From: Parus major
Taxonomy: Eukaryota; Chordata; Aves; Passeriformes; Paridae
DNA length: 64,000 nt
NCBI RefSeq assembly: GCF_001522545.3
Contig: NC_031770.1
Coordinates: 12,286,620 to 12,350,619, forward strand
Reading direction: 5' to 3'
In this document: piece by piece, positions 24,801-37,089 of the stretch
Layout: each line of letters opens with the position of its first letter
How positions within the stretch are numbered: position 1 is the first letter of the stretch
Made by a program: the position numbers and the translations under genes
Notes under the pieces: model-generated
The model's input: the letters and a program-made list of their open reading frames with translations, nothing else
Told to the model about the DNA's origin: nothing
The model's database searches: none

Positions 24801-25404
24801 ATCAGGAGTGAGCAGCGGTTTCTGATTTATTGAGTAACAAGACGTCCTTGATGCCAAGCACACGAGACTGAGCTCAATTTCTTGTGCCTAAGGTTGGCCT
24901 GGCAGGTTTTCACAGCCTCATTTCTCTCTTGGTGCTCCTTACCTTCTGGCACAGGAGGGCTGGGATGCTGCTGGGCTCTGTCATTGCCTGTTTGCTGACC
25001 TGCTGAAAGGTGACTTGAGAGACAGAGCCTGTCAGCTCTGTGACTTGAGCCAAATCCAATTCATTGAGGATTTGTCCTGCATTCCTTGCTGTTGTAATTT
25101 AGCAGGGCTCTGTCGATTTGGTAGTAAATTTAGCTTTTTAGCCTCTAAAAAACCCATTCCAGTAGGGTGCAAATGAAGCTGGCAGTCTGACAACTTGGTC
25201 TGTAGCCCAATCACTAGTCCTTGGTAAAAAAATAACTGCTGTAAATTTCAGTTCTAATAATGGCTGAAACAAAATATCTGTATGCTATGCCTCTTTAATA
25301 TCCCTATGTTTATCAACAGATAAATGGAAATGCACATTTTCAGTGTCTTGGATTAATTTTTTTTCTTTTTTCGTTCTTAACTGAGCTGTATGATTTTGCC
25401 CTAG
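18801..25404. other. Noncoding DNA, nothing recognised
   Basis: Mostly unique sequence. The many frames of 60-100 codons overlap each other on opposite strands and lack splice or domain support. A short poly-A lies at about 22971-22980, and an A-rich run at about 21996-22017. No further CR1 or LTR core was found by eye. Confidence 0.45.
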
Positions 25405-25512
25405 GTCTTAGAGACGGCTTTTCCGACCTTGGAGGATGTGAAAGGCCAATAAAATGTGGCTGTGTGAGATGTGTTCCATCTTCCTGGGGAGCAGAAAATG
25501 CATTTGAAGGAG
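25405..25512 (+). other. Candidate 108-bp phase 1-1 exon, unproven
   Basis: A pyrimidine-rich stretch from about 25357 and the acceptor 'ttttgccctag' end at 25404, although a purine-rich 'gagctgtatga' segment weakens the tract. A strong donor, GAAGGAG|GTAAGCC, follows at 25513. The 108 bp between them are open in one frame, entered and left in phase 1, so the exon could be skipped or inserted without a frameshift. The peptide has four Cys close together (GCERPIKCGCVRCVPSSW). Two CpGs occur near 25416-25427. I do not recognise the peptide. The phase 0 frame has a stop, so only one frame works. It may be chance. Confidence 0.2.
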
Positions 25513-25537
25513 GTAAGCCTGAGGAATGGTTCTGGGC

Positions 25538-25660
25538 CTTGAATTAAGGCAATTCGAAGATGTGGACACTTTAAAATGAGTTACCTCCCCTTAGTTTTAA
25601 CCAATCCCTTTCCACTGTTATTACAGCATGATTATCCCAGAGCAAAAATATTTGGATTCC
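25538..25660 (+). mobile_element. Putative LTR-retrotransposon fragment (copy 2)
   Basis: 'ttgaattaaggcaatt' through 'acctccccttagttttaacc' to 'aatccctttccac' aligns with 18546-18619 along its whole length, with scattered differences. The stretch CACCTCCCCTTAGTTTTAA versus TACCTCCCCTTAGTTTTAA is nearly identical. The first few bases of the TGTCTTGG end are altered here. Similarity fades after about 25620. It lies 25 bp after the candidate exon at 25405-25512. Confidence 0.45.
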
Positions 25661-26775
25661 TTTTGCTGTACTGTATAACTCCTCAGAGAAAGGGCACAGC
25701 CAGGAATTCTCACCAAGAAAAAATCAGTTATTTAAAAAATAATTAGATGCCTTCTATTGACACACACTTAAATCTTGTTCTTACTGTCTTCTCTCTTGTG
25801 TGAGGAAATCAGAAAAGTCTTATTTATTAATGTTTCAGGCACTTTAAAGTTGTCACTGATGAAATCAGGAGAGACTGTTAGGCTTTCATAACTTACAGGA
25901 TAGAATTATTTAGGCCATTTGCTAGGAAAAAGGTTTAGATTTTTCACTGCCCTGGCAAGTTAAAAGGTCTTTGTATCCGGGAGAGCTGTAAGGTCCTGAG
26001 GAGACGGATGAGTTTTAAAAATCCTGTGGTGAAGGGCAAGGGACATTTCCTTAATAAAGACTAAAAAAAAAAAAAATAAATTTTTGGCTAAATTTTAGTC
26101 ATGTATTATCAGGGGAAATGAGAAGGACATTGTTAAATTCACTACACACTAGGTTCTTTGTGTTAAACACTTAAAAAAAATTCAATATTTTACTCCTCCT
26201 TTTTAGGGTTTTATGGATTAGCAGTGTAAAAAAAACGTTGTGGCTATAACAAGGCCTTATAATTATCTGCAAAAGCTGGTGGGGAATAGGAGAAACTTAA
26301 AATCTGAGTGAGGCTCAAAATTATCTGGGAGAACTTGGGTCACAGTCATTCCCATCACTAGTGCTCAACTTCCAGCCTTCCTACTGGCCACTGGGAATCT
26401 TTCAACCCTGATTTACCCTGGAAAGTGTGATTCATTTAGAGCTCAGCTTTCAGCTGGGTCTTACAGCCTAATTAAAGGAGATGAAGGTATAAAGACACAG
26501 CATGGGAATGCCAAAATGGGGCATTTGTTCATCAGCAAACCATGTCCTCTGTGAAAATAGAGTGCTCAAACTTCACAGTGCCTGAATTCCAGCCTCACAC
26601 TCACTGGGCAGGAGGAGGAAGTTCTGATCATTTCAGAAAAAAAACTTTCAAAAGGTTTTTGCAGGTGTACAATGCCAAGCCATACCAATAAACAGAAACT
26701 GTATCTTGTGACTGCTGAAGGCAGGAACAACTCGTTCCAGATCCTGGGGAAATTCCTGGTACCTTGCAGGATGAG

Positions 26776-26819
26776 GTACCTGTGTAGAAGTACCACAGTA
26801 CCTGTGCAGAAGTACTTTC
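26776..26819. repeat. 22-bp tandem duplication
   Basis: Two adjacent copies of a unit beginning GTACCTGTGTAGAAGTACC, the second with 'gtgcagaag'. Each copy has GTAC at both ends, making a short inverted repeat inside the unit. It lies in overlapping open frames of both strands, which are not supported as coding. Confidence 0.8.
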
Positions 26820-28801
26820 TCCCAGGAATTGCTGGTGGCTTCCCCCAGCAGCCTGAAGTGGCAAAAGAGGGGAAGACTATTCCTCTCTTCAGGATGAGAG
26901 TGGTTTTTGTGAGCTATATTTCAGCACAATAACTCAGACAGAGTATAAAGTGTCTTTCTGCTTGTGCTGCTTTGTGCATGTTGGTGTTAATGCTTTGAGG
27001 GCAAGGAGTGCTGCATTTCACTTCAGGACTTACAGCAGCATGGCTTGTAATTTAATTTTATTTAGTTTGGTCGATTGTTCTGGTGACCTTCATACACAGA
27101 TTCTGGTTTCTGAATTATCCATGGAAAAAGAATTCTCATAAAAGGCCTCTTTCCTTGAAATAGGCTTGGCCTTCACAGTATGCATTGTTTCTTTACCTCC
27201 TGTCAAGGAGAAGTTCACAAAATTATTCAGAGGCTGCCAGGAATTCCAATGGCATCTTCACTTACTAGTGTTTTTTGTTTTTCTTTAAAGCACTATAAGA
27301 AAAGGAACACATCACAGTAGCTGCTTGGGCCTCCATGAGGGGAATCTGCATATTCTTTTTCTCATGAACTTGTGTCTTACATAAATCAGGGATGTCACAA
27401 AGTGCTCACTGAACATGGTGTTCCTTCTCTCCCTTCCCTGCTTTAGGAGAAGATGAGCTGCTGTATGTCTGTCATGTTAAAGCATCCCACCTGGTAACAG
27501 CCTGAGTGCTGTGAGCTATTTCAGTGTACCTGCATATTGACATGCAGGATGTCAAATGCCTCTTCTCAGGATATTTGCAGCTTTTTTATACATTACTATC
27601 AGTACTGTGTGGAAACTTGTTTGAAAAAAATGCTCCAAACAAGTGTAAGCCAAGGTAGGAGATGCAGCAGGAAAGAAAATAAAAATATTAAATTTGTATT
27701 TTACATTAAGCTACATCATGTTATTATTTTTGTGGGTTTATCACATACAGTGACATTTAATCTGTGGGGAGAATCACAGAGCTGGTTTTCACAGAAAGGC
27801 TTTTTGTCTGTCCTGAAATATGGATGGCTGTAAAGTGGTGGGTCCCACTTTGAAAATAAATGCACTCCTTAGGTCAGCCTGTAGGTCGTTCTTGGACTGA
27901 GTGACCTGAACCATCTCTGAGAAACATTTTCTCTGACCCTGATGTCTCCTGGGAGCTGCAGCAGATGAGGACATGGCAGAAACGAGGAGGAGACACTGGG
28001 AATAATTGCAGTGGATTGACCTTGTGGTCTGTTTGCTCTGGTGTCCACAGCCAACAATAACGGCTTGTATCAGGTACTTCAGATGAAAATGTAAGGAAAG
28101 ATAATGCCCTTCACCCTGTGATTATTAGAGTCTCATTATTGAGGCATCGGGATTTACATAGGTCCTGTTTTTGGTGTTGTATCATTTCATTAATTGAATT
28201 GAACAGAAGAGTAACATATGGGACTGTGGCATATATTCTTAAAAATCCAGGGCTCCTCTTGCCTTGCAAGAGTACCAGCACTATGTCTGAGCTATGACTG
28301 CTCCAGTGGATTTTAGTATTTCTCACAAATAGTCTTTGGACAATGTAAACTTTCTGTTTTTCCAATCTTGATGGAATACAAGAGGAGTGCAAGCTTTCCC
28401 CCATTGTGGCCTGTCATTATGCCACAAATCAGGAAAGGCCAATTTTAAATGCAAATTTTGTCTTTTTGAAAGGATTGCCAAGCTGAAATGTGCTGAGTAG
28501 AGCTGCCTGCATTATGAGTGTTCAGAATGTGCTGGGTTTGGTAAAAGGCTATAATTTTCTGTTATAATAATACAGCTGTAGGGAATTATGTGGCAGCCAA
28601 ATTCATATCAATTTTCCCAAGAATTAGAAACAGTCCTACTCAACCCCAAAGACAAAGAGGAATAAGGAGGTGATAGCATCCAGCAGGATGATCATATAGT
28701 AGATTGTCTTGGAATGTTACCAAGAAATCAACAAAGCTGAGAAGCTGGACCTGACTCCCTAGTCCCAACTCTTGATTACCAGGAGCCTGAGGGTGAAAAT
28801 G

Positions 28802-28826
28802 GAAAAAAAAAAAAAAAATAAAAAAA
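28802..28826. repeat. Poly-A run
   Basis: Seventeen A residues followed by T and eight more A residues. No retroposon body is recognised immediately upstream, so this may be simple slippage rather than a tail. Confidence 0.8.
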
Positions 28827-28984
28827 ATGCAAATTTCAGGAAAATATCTGCTGAAATGAAATCCTCTGTAATCTGTCTAACCCACTGAAGTCAGTGGGAC
28901 TACACACCTTAAGAAAATGCTTAAATACTTTAATGCTTTGCTGTATTTATGATATGGACATAAATTACACCAGCTGTATAATTC

Positions 28985-29285
28985 CAAAGAATTAATGAAA
29001 GCAAAAAATAAGTGGGATGGGACTGTGATGAGCAGCAGAGAAGGCAGGGCTGAAACCTGTCATATTAAAAGAGGAAAGCAACAAAGTGGCTGAGGCTGCT
29101 CTGTCAGAATTAGGGAAAAATAATCTCACACTGCATCCTGTATGTTAATTAGCAGCAATAAAAATAATTGTTCCCTCCAGCTTGAAACTGTGGCTAATTG
29201 CACTTAAGTGTTCATTGCAAACTAACATAATTAGACCTTCGCTGTGTTTCATAAATACACAGCTTAAATTATGCAGGGATGGAGG
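28985..29285. promoter_or_regulatory. Candidate conserved noncoding element
   Basis: A non-repetitive stretch with clustered homeodomain-type cores: 'tatgttaattagcagc', 'aaaaataattgttccc', 'gtggctaattgcactt' and 'aacataattagacc'. 'attgttccc' also resembles a SOX site. No frame is supported as coding. The composition matches known vertebrate developmental enhancers, but conservation cannot be tested here. Confidence 0.25.
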
Positions 29286-30894
29286 AAGTGTCCTTTGTAG
29301 CTGTTTCCTGCCTGTCTTCCTTTCCCTCTACTTCCACAGCTGTTTCTTAGCCTTCCTTCTTAGATGGTCCTACTGTGTGGGAACTGATGGTGGAAGCAAT
29401 TTCTTGGTGAGAAGAGTTATGCTGGTTTTGTTCCTTGTGTCGGACAGGTTTGGTAACATTCAGCTTGGCAGTGAATTTCAGGAACTTCAGCCTCACTGAA
29501 GCTGTGCTTTCATGTCTCTGATCCCCAGTACAGATCCCAAATGTCTAGTTTAAATAATAAGGTTTTGTAAAATGAGGAAAGAAGGCACTAAAAAGGAGAA
29601 AAAAACCCCAAACCAACAAGGTCAAAGATTTTCTGCCTTTCTAAAAATACTGTTTTCTAATAAAACAACTGATAATTCTTTAAGTTCCTGTCTCTGCAAC
29701 AGATTTTTGTTGATTCCCCCCCCATCCCTCCAGTGACATTTAGAGGATAGAAACACATTATGCATTTCATTACTTTTGGCTAGAAGTTGCAGTGGTGTTC
29801 TCTACTGCTATTTGAGGATAAAAAAAATTGTTCACCCGTTCTCTATCCTTTCTCTCATGTCCTAATTTAGATGCATGCAGCTCCTGAAAATAGTTCCATC
29901 TAGCCTTATTGCTATTTTTATCTCTCTTCCACCTTTATTTTCATTGAGTCATGAAACTAAAAATGCAGACCTTATGCTGGGCAGCAGTCACTAACCCAGA
30001 GCTGCTCTGGTGGCTCTCTGGCAGCTGGAAGATGTGCCTGTAGACCTAGGAGAGGAGATGTGGGATGTCACCTGCAGCTTCCCATGGTCCCTGCCAGTCA
30101 TTAGCTCTGCAAGAGGTGGGGGTGACACATTTGGGAGTGGTTATGGCTAAAGGAGTGCAGTGTGCCTGCCTAGAGAGAAAGGATGGAGAAAGGAGAGCTA
30201 ATTGAGCTTGAACAGAGCCATGGAAGAGACAGAGGGAGAAGGGAATGGTTGGAGATGAAAAGGCTGTTCAGCAAAAAAAGCAAATAAGCAAACAAAGGAT
30301 ATGCCCCAGGCCATGATTCCACTAGCCTGAGCAAAATAAAAGTGAGCCTGGTTAGTAGGTGGTAGGAGGCAGTGAGGATCCCAGGGTTTAGCATGGCTGT
30401 CCTTCCCCTGCATTTAGCTGTGTGGCACCTTAATGACTGGCTTTGTCACAACAAAGATTTCTCACCTTCAGTCTCAGCAGTCCTCCTCTGGCAGTTGCCA
30501 TAATATTGTGCTGATTGATTTTCCAATGGTTTTATTGCTTTGCCTCACCTCCTTTCCTGGTACCTTGTGTAGTGCTGCTGTGGACTCCTGAGCTCCTGTT
30601 GCACGTTGAGCTGAAGTCACTTCTGCCACCTTAAAGTGCTTGTGGCTGTACTCTGGGATGAGAAGGACAGGTCAGTGCTATCTCAGAAGGTTTTGCCTTT
30701 GTGCAAAGCCTTTCAACCTGAAATAGGAGTGATTGTGTTACAGAGTAATGGTAAGGTAAGAAGTGAAACTGAGATCTAGTTTTTGAGCCCCTTGTTTGGG
30801 AAACTGTAATTTCATGGCTAAGCTGAAAGATTAAAAAGGGAACATACTTCACAGACTTCTTAAACAGCATATCCTGGAATGAAAAGACTGAAAG
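29286..30894. other. Noncoding DNA, nothing recognised
   Basis: Unique sequence with short overlapping frames only. A run of C at about 29718-29725 and a purine-rich stretch at about 30175-30300 are the only compositional features. Confidence 0.45.
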
Positions 30895-31370
30895 CCATTC
30901 AGGTAAAAAGGCACCTCAGGAGCTCTTTATTCCAAACTCCAGCTAAAAGCAAGTTCAGCTGGTCAGAGAAGTCAGGCTACTCAGAGAATTATCAATTTGG
31001 ACCATAAAAATGTCTGCTCATGAAGGCTGCATTTCCCTTGGCAACCTCTGTCCCTGCTTGGCTGCCCCAAGGCAGTAAAGTTTTTCCTTGTGTCCAGGTG
31101 TGTCCTTTCCTGTTCCCATTTATGCCTGCTGTTCCTCATCCCCACACAGTGCTGTGAAGGGCTTGACTCTGTGCTTTTTGTAACATTCTCAGAGATGGTT
31201 CTTCCTCCAAACCCAACTCTTCAAGCTGAACAAGCCCAGGAACCTCAGTCTGTCCTCACAGGCTGAGTGCTGCAGACACCAACCAGTCAGTGACCCCACA
31301 CTGAACTTGTTCCAGTGCTGCCTCACAGCAGTTCTCAATCCTGTGCTGCCTATGCATCCAGTGTAAAGTA
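30895..31370 (-). mobile_element. CR1 LINE fragment, the longest in the window
   Basis: On the plus strand the antisense CR1 landmarks appear in order: 'aggcacctcaggagctct', 'attccaaactcc', 'tggcaacctctg', 'aaagtttttccttgtgtcc', 'acagtgctgtgaagggctt', 'caagctgaacaagcccagga' and 'ctcagtctgtcctcacagg', then a 'gaacttgttccagt' segment. The copy is about 475 bp and covers part of the 3' untranslated region and adjacent sequence. It is heavily diverged and non-coding. The boundary near 31370 is approximate. Confidence 0.85.
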
Positions 31371-31574
31371 CAGGCTTGGATATGTGCCTGTTTTGGGGAC
31401 AGTGTAAAGAGCTAAAGTTGAGGTATGTGACATGGATGACTCTCATCTTGTGCCCAAATTTGTCCATTTTCACCAGGAAGGCCATCAGGTTGTTCATGAA
31501 TTATGTTTTCTTGGTAAACACAACAGTGCTAAATTTCACAGGCGAAGAAACCAAATCATTGTTCTGTTCTTTGT
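31371..31574. other. Possible CR1-derived spacer
   Basis: This sits between two CR1 fragments of opposite orientation. 'ccaggaaggccatcaggtt' and the bases around it have the feel of repeat sequence, and an open frame crosses it into the plus-strand CR1, but I cannot place it on a consensus. It is probably more CR1 or another transposon. Confidence 0.3.
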
Positions 31575-31740
31575 GGAGGAGAGGGAAGTGGTCCCAGCAC
31601 CAAGCCTGCCAGAGTCCAGTGAAAGTTTGGGCAATTCTCTCAGGCACTTGATGTGGTTCTTGGGGCTGGTCTTGTGCAGGACCATGATCTTTGAGGGTTC
31701 CTTTGAACTCACAATATTCCACGGTTCTGTGATCGCTTCA
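31575..31740 (+). mobile_element. CR1 LINE 3'-end fragment (octamer-variant subfamily)
   Basis: 'gtcccagcaccaagcctgcc', 'gcaattctctcaggcacttg' and 'atgtggttcttgggg', then 'ggttcctttgaactcac' and 'attccacggttctgtga', match a CR1 subfamily whose 3' end differs from the 6725 copy. A clearer member of the same type is at 62108-62326. The open frame 31432-31800 that runs through it is incidental. Confidence 0.8.
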
Positions 31741-34700
31741 TCTCCAGTGCCTCCTTTGAATGCATTAAATTCAAAGTGGCACAATTCCTCATGGATTTAA
31801 AGCTGAGCAGTGGTTAGTTTTCTTTGGGAGGCTGACCCCTAGTGTCTCAGAAAGAAACTCAAGAGAAAAGGAGCAGCAGAGGAATGGAATGAAGCCCAAA
31901 ATATGTCTGCATTGACTGGCATTTTATGAGCCTGCAAGATACTTTATTTAATAATAAAAAAGCAAGTGTTGCTATGGTATCTTGAGGTGTATTTATACTG
32001 CTATGGCCACATAAGGATTCCATGGTATTTTTTTAATCTTTATTTTAATTACTCAGTTCAATTTTTGAAATTGTGGGGACCTCTTTCATTTTTTGATTAT
32101 GCAGTGCTCTGTGAGATTGAAATATTAATTGAAACAAGAGCTGTCTTGCTCTTTCTTGAGAAGAAATCAAATAATCTCTGAAGGCCCAGATATATGCAAG
32201 ATTTGATTAAAAGTCTCATGGAGGTCACCAACACAGCCAGTGCTGAAACACAATTAATTTTCATACATGAAATGCATGAGCTCAGTCTTAGAAGCCGGAC
32301 AGAGATATCTGCTGTGCATGGTGGGTTTCTCTGTCTGCCTGTGTAAAAATCCAAACCACTGGCAGGTTTTTATTGCTTCAGGTCAGACTCCACAATGCAC
32401 CACAGTTCAGCTCTGGGCACTCTTGGCCACTTTTGATTTCCTGTTGATTTGGCCTCATTCTCCATCTACTCTGAATTGATGTCTGGGATAGTGGAAAAGG
32501 TGTTTGATTGTTTTGCTGATGCAAAGGTGTTCATAAAGCAGGTGTTTGTTTATAGAGCAGAATGAGAAGTACTCCAGTTCTTCCTATGGTGTTTCAGGGA
32601 AAGCTGTTTCCTCTTCTGAACGCTTTCATGTACATTATGGATTTTTTTTTTTATTTTTATGAAAATGCATAATTTCAGCTGTGGGCAGAGAGTATAAATT
32701 TTTGAAACAAGAATGAGATCTTTTCCAGAACTTATTTAAAAAGCAGCAAAAATCACTGGCTCAAATAATATCCACAGGCAAACAAATACCTTACTTTACT
32801 ATAAACCAACCACTGCTGCTGCTGGGAAGCTCTTGCAGAAGGCTTCTTTTCCATGCAGTGCATTATTCCCATCCCACACCAGCCTGAATTTTTAATCTTC
32901 TGGCAATGGTGCTGGACATTTATTTGTTTTAAAGGAAAGCTGCTGAGAAAATCAATTTTGCCTGAAGGGCTGTGTACTGAGACCATGCCTCAAAATATCT
33001 GCCTTATTTTTACTGCACAGCACTTCAGTGGCTGATGTTTTCAGAGATGTTACTTTGACTCGTTTATGTTGTTTTCCTTAGGCATCAAAGTGAGAGTTAG
33101 TTTAAGAAAGTAATGATCATGCATTTTTCACAGAGAAAGTAAAATGTAAGTAATACCAGACAATTGAGGAGTTCTAGAAATGTAGAGTTAAATCTCTTTA
33201 TGTCCTTGGAGTGTCTCATTCCATGGAAATATGCATGAGATTTTGTAGCATGATTGAAAAATATGTGTGTTACTGTCATATTAAGGGTTTTGCAGTGCAC
33301 TCCTCACTCAGGCACAAAGATCTGTGTTGTTTTGGCATGTCTGATTTTTCTGGAAATTCTTACATTTGCAATTATTTTTCTTTTTTTGGTGCTGTATTAC
33401 ATATCTTTAAAAGAAGACATTTTACCCTTCTAAATTCACTCCATGCCTACGTTGCTAAAACTGACTGTGGCAACCCCCAAGTTCTGGTTTATAAACTTGG
33501 GCCTACCTTCTTTCATTTAATCAGGGTTGAACTTTTTTGGCTTCATGGTTCCATGGTTATGTAGAAATCAGATCTGATGTTCAGTATTTTTATCTGCAAG
33601 GCTGAATAAGGTGGATCAGCCTCATCATCCATGTTTCTCATGGTCAAATAAAACTTTGTCACTGTTAATTATTTCAACTGAACCAAAAAGTTTGGGGCCT
33701 ATATCAGAAATTATATAGACTCACAAAAGCAGAAAGATACTGATTTTTTTTTTAAATTTTTTTTATTAGTGAAGCCCTTTGCTTCAAAGTCTATCAAATT
33801 TGTTGTAAAATTTTTCTTTTGAGAAACAAAACTTGTGCTGCCTTAGGAAAAATTTCATAAGTCTTGTAGGAAATGTTACCTAAAGACAAAGCTGAAAAGT
33901 CTAGAGTTGGTGTTTTTTTTTTTTGCTTTTTTTAATGAATGATTGAAATGCTTTTTGTGCTGCCACACCCTGGATCAGACCCAGAGCAGCTTCTGTTCAC
34001 ACAGTGGTGGTGCCTTGCTAGTCTGCACTGTTTTTGAAACAAATCTAAATGCTACCTATTTCTTTTGGTTTTAGCTTGTAGGTGATACCTTTCCTTTACA
34101 TGCTGCCTCTGAATTCTCTCTGGAAAAAAATTGGTTATGGTAGTGTGCTCATGCTCTTTCTTTCTCTGTCAGGATATTGGTTTCATCAGCTGAATTTTTA
34201 TGTTCCAGGCTGTGTGTGAACAGTTGTTGAATGCCTAATAAGACTTCCATTTGCCAAGCAAATCTACTTCCAGTGGATACTTAGAATCCAACTTAATACA
34301 AAATCTTTGCTGGTGGAAGATCTGTGCTCAGTAAAGCCTGTGATAGTTGGCATAGAATACTTTAAACTCTAGGCTGTAGCCAGAGTTACAACTGCAGAGG
34401 AATTAAAGCACAGGTTCTATCATCATACTACTTCAGGAGAGAGAAATTAGTCACAGAATATTTGTTTTTTTTAAAAATATAGATCATACTTGACAAGACT
34501 GGATGGCTCTTTCTGCCAGCCTGCTTAACAGTGAAAATTACATAGGCTGTGGCTTGAATATGAAGTAGAATATATTAATATTGTTGACTTGCTGAGATAT
34601 TCTGGTACCTTACAGTGCAAAGTCTTTGTTAAGTTTAAATCCACATCGTGGTTTGATATAATTTCCCTAGCCTGGTTAGCATAAAAGGTATCAGGACATA

Positions 34701-36999
34701 TATCTGTGTTATACATCTTAAAATCTGAGTGTAAATCTCACTATATGCAAATATTTTTCTTCTCTTGGTAATAAAAAACCTCACATCATGAGGTGAGATT
34801 GCACAAAGTGTTTTGCAAAGAGCACAAGAGTTGAATCCACTCCCAGCCAGGTGATATCTCCATTTGGAAGGTTAAAAGTATTTTCTGGTGCTCCTTTGCA
34901 CTGCTGGGATTGCTGGAGCTGCTCTTCATTTGACTGAGAGCCACATGTCCCGTTAATTGCTGGCCCTTTGGCTCTGTCAGGTTAAAAGTGATGTAGTTTG
35001 GAGCTGCAAACTCTGCTGGCTCCAAACTTTTCTTTCCCTGGCTCCACTGCTGCTCCTGAGGGGTAGCAGGCAGAGATTTTTCCCACATGCTTTTCTACCT
35101 TTCCACTTTTTTCGCTTTCCTTTCAGGCACAGGCCTTCTGTTTTTGAATTTGCCCTTCTTGAGTCCCTATTCCTCATTTTAGAAAAAAATACTTTAGGCA
35201 AGAAGTTTTCTTGCCCTGCTCCTGTGGGATTTGAGTTCTTGAAATACAAATGTGCTTAAATTCAGAATTTGTAGGTGTGCAAATGGTTCTTTTAATTGCT
35301 GTGCAATTGCATGGGGAGTAAACACATCAGGGCCTGCAATTAGAGGCTCAGTAAGCAGTTGAAAATGTTTTTGTAATTTTTCAGGTGCATTCCCAAATGC
35401 ACAGGTATGCCTGTTACAGCACATTCTTATGGCTCTGAAGTGTACAGGGGAAACTGGCTTTGGCATGCACGGGTAGGCTGAATATTTTAGTTCTGGAGAC
35501 AACAGCACACATGCATATCTTATGTTGAGTACAAATTAGCCATGCAGGATATCAAATGAGCGCCTGAGGGAGGGTGCAGAGTGCTGAAATTAGAGTCTGA
35601 ATGAAATCTATTTAGTATTAAACTAGTCAAATCCTGAGCTGGCTTCTCCACTGGTGTCAATCAGTCCAGCTCCATTAACTCCAGCAGAGCTGTGCTTCTG
35701 TGTCTACTGGGGAAGAGGCCTGCTCTGAATATTTTCAGTAAACACAGCACAGTTCTGTTAAGAGTGGAAAAATGCCTTTCTGCAGAATTTGGGCTGTAAA
35801 TTCACTCACAATTTATAAATAAGCTTTGTGCCTGGTCTTCAATCAGTCCTGCTGGGGTACTGCCTGTTGTCATGGAGAGCTGCTCAGGGTCTGATGGAAG
35901 AGGGAGGATCTGAATGAGAGCCAAACAGGATTTGGTTGGATGCTGAGCCTCTATCCTGCCAGCTGGCTTGGGAAGTGCATGTCCCTACCATGGGGCAGAC
36001 CTGCACTTGCTCTTAGAGCATCCTGTGAGCTTTCCTATCCTTGAATGGCCACAAATTGTGACTTTGGACTCAGAATTAGCCAGAAGACTTAGAAGCTTAG
36101 AAGCCATGTTCCTTGTTAGCAGGACTCTGGGTCCTAAATATGCAAAATTTTTAATCATTGTTTCTGGAAGCCTTGAGTAATGAAGATACTTTGCAAAATT
36201 CCTTCCTCTGATCTGAAAGTGATGGGTACTTGCAAAATATCACAGTTTCATTAAATTAACTGAATAAAGGGAAGGCAACCTGAGCATTATTTCTGTCTGC
36301 CAGTTTTAATTACCATGCAGGAGAAAGAGGAGTAAAGATGCAGAAACACATTTGTCTTGTTGGAGTTTGATGATCTTTCAAAATAGAGACCATCAAGCTT
36401 TCTGGGAGGAGGCAGAATGTGTCCTCACAGAAATGTAAAACAACTTTTCTGTAATTAGAATACGAGGGATTTTGGATGTTTGTGCTCTAGTGACTTAGCT
36501 CAGCATTGGGAAAGAATTGAATTGTTAGATTTGACTGTTAATTCTTTTAAGTTATATTTTTGCCTGGTTTCTCAAAATCAGGACAGAAATCTTTGCCCCC
36601 CAGCACACTCACCTGGCTGTAGTTATCACTCACGTCATGCACTGCATATTCCCTCATCCTAAGCAACAGCAAACAGCAGCAGCTCCTGAATCGTTTACCT
36701 CACATTGTTGGAGGTGTAAATACTCCCATTTCATTAGAGGCAGGTAAGGAATCAATTGTAGCTGCAGTGTCTCTTTTCCAATCCATGGTTATGGTTATTC
36801 TTGAAGTGCCAGCTGAAAAAAAACCCCTGTGAATAGAGCAGTAGCATCTTCCACAGAGTGCATTACAGACATCTACTCTTACAATTAATGACATTAGTTA
36901 TTGAGATAAGATAATCCTGATGGTGCCAGTGAAATCAGCTGAGGATTTTTGTTCTTTATTGTCTGACCTGCAGGCTTACTCTCTGCTGGAGCACCTGCA
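31741..36999. other. Noncoding DNA, nothing recognised
   Basis: AT-rich unique sequence. T runs lie at about 32642-32655, 33744-33776 and 33912-33936. Open frames of up to about 117 codons (for example 33211-33564) show no recognisable domain and no clear splice context. No CR1 core was seen. Confidence 0.45.
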
Positions 37000-37003
37000 G
37001 GGC

Positions 37004-37089
37004 CCATTGGCAGATGGGGAAGAAGCGTGTGGTATTTAAAACAGAAGACTATCCATTGGCAAATAGAGAAATAATGTGGTATTTGAAGT
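37004..37089. repeat. Diverged 49-bp tandem duplication
   Basis: 'ccattggcagatggggaag' through 'gtgtggtatttaaaac' is followed 49 bases later by 'ccattggcaaatagagaaat' through 'aatgtggtatttgaag'. The order of landmarks is the same in both halves, with about a quarter of bases changed, so the duplication is older than the 20-24 bp ones elsewhere in the window. Confidence 0.75.

Larger units (their letters stand above)
25661..28984. other. Noncoding DNA, nothing recognised
   Basis: Unique sequence with poly-A runs at about 26065-26078 and 28802-28826. One small tandem duplication is listed separately. Open frames are short and two-stranded. Confidence 0.45.

Noticed and set aside
31432..31800. 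122-codon plus-strand open frame
   Set aside because: It runs through repeat sequence including a CR1 3' untranslated end, with no protein family match.
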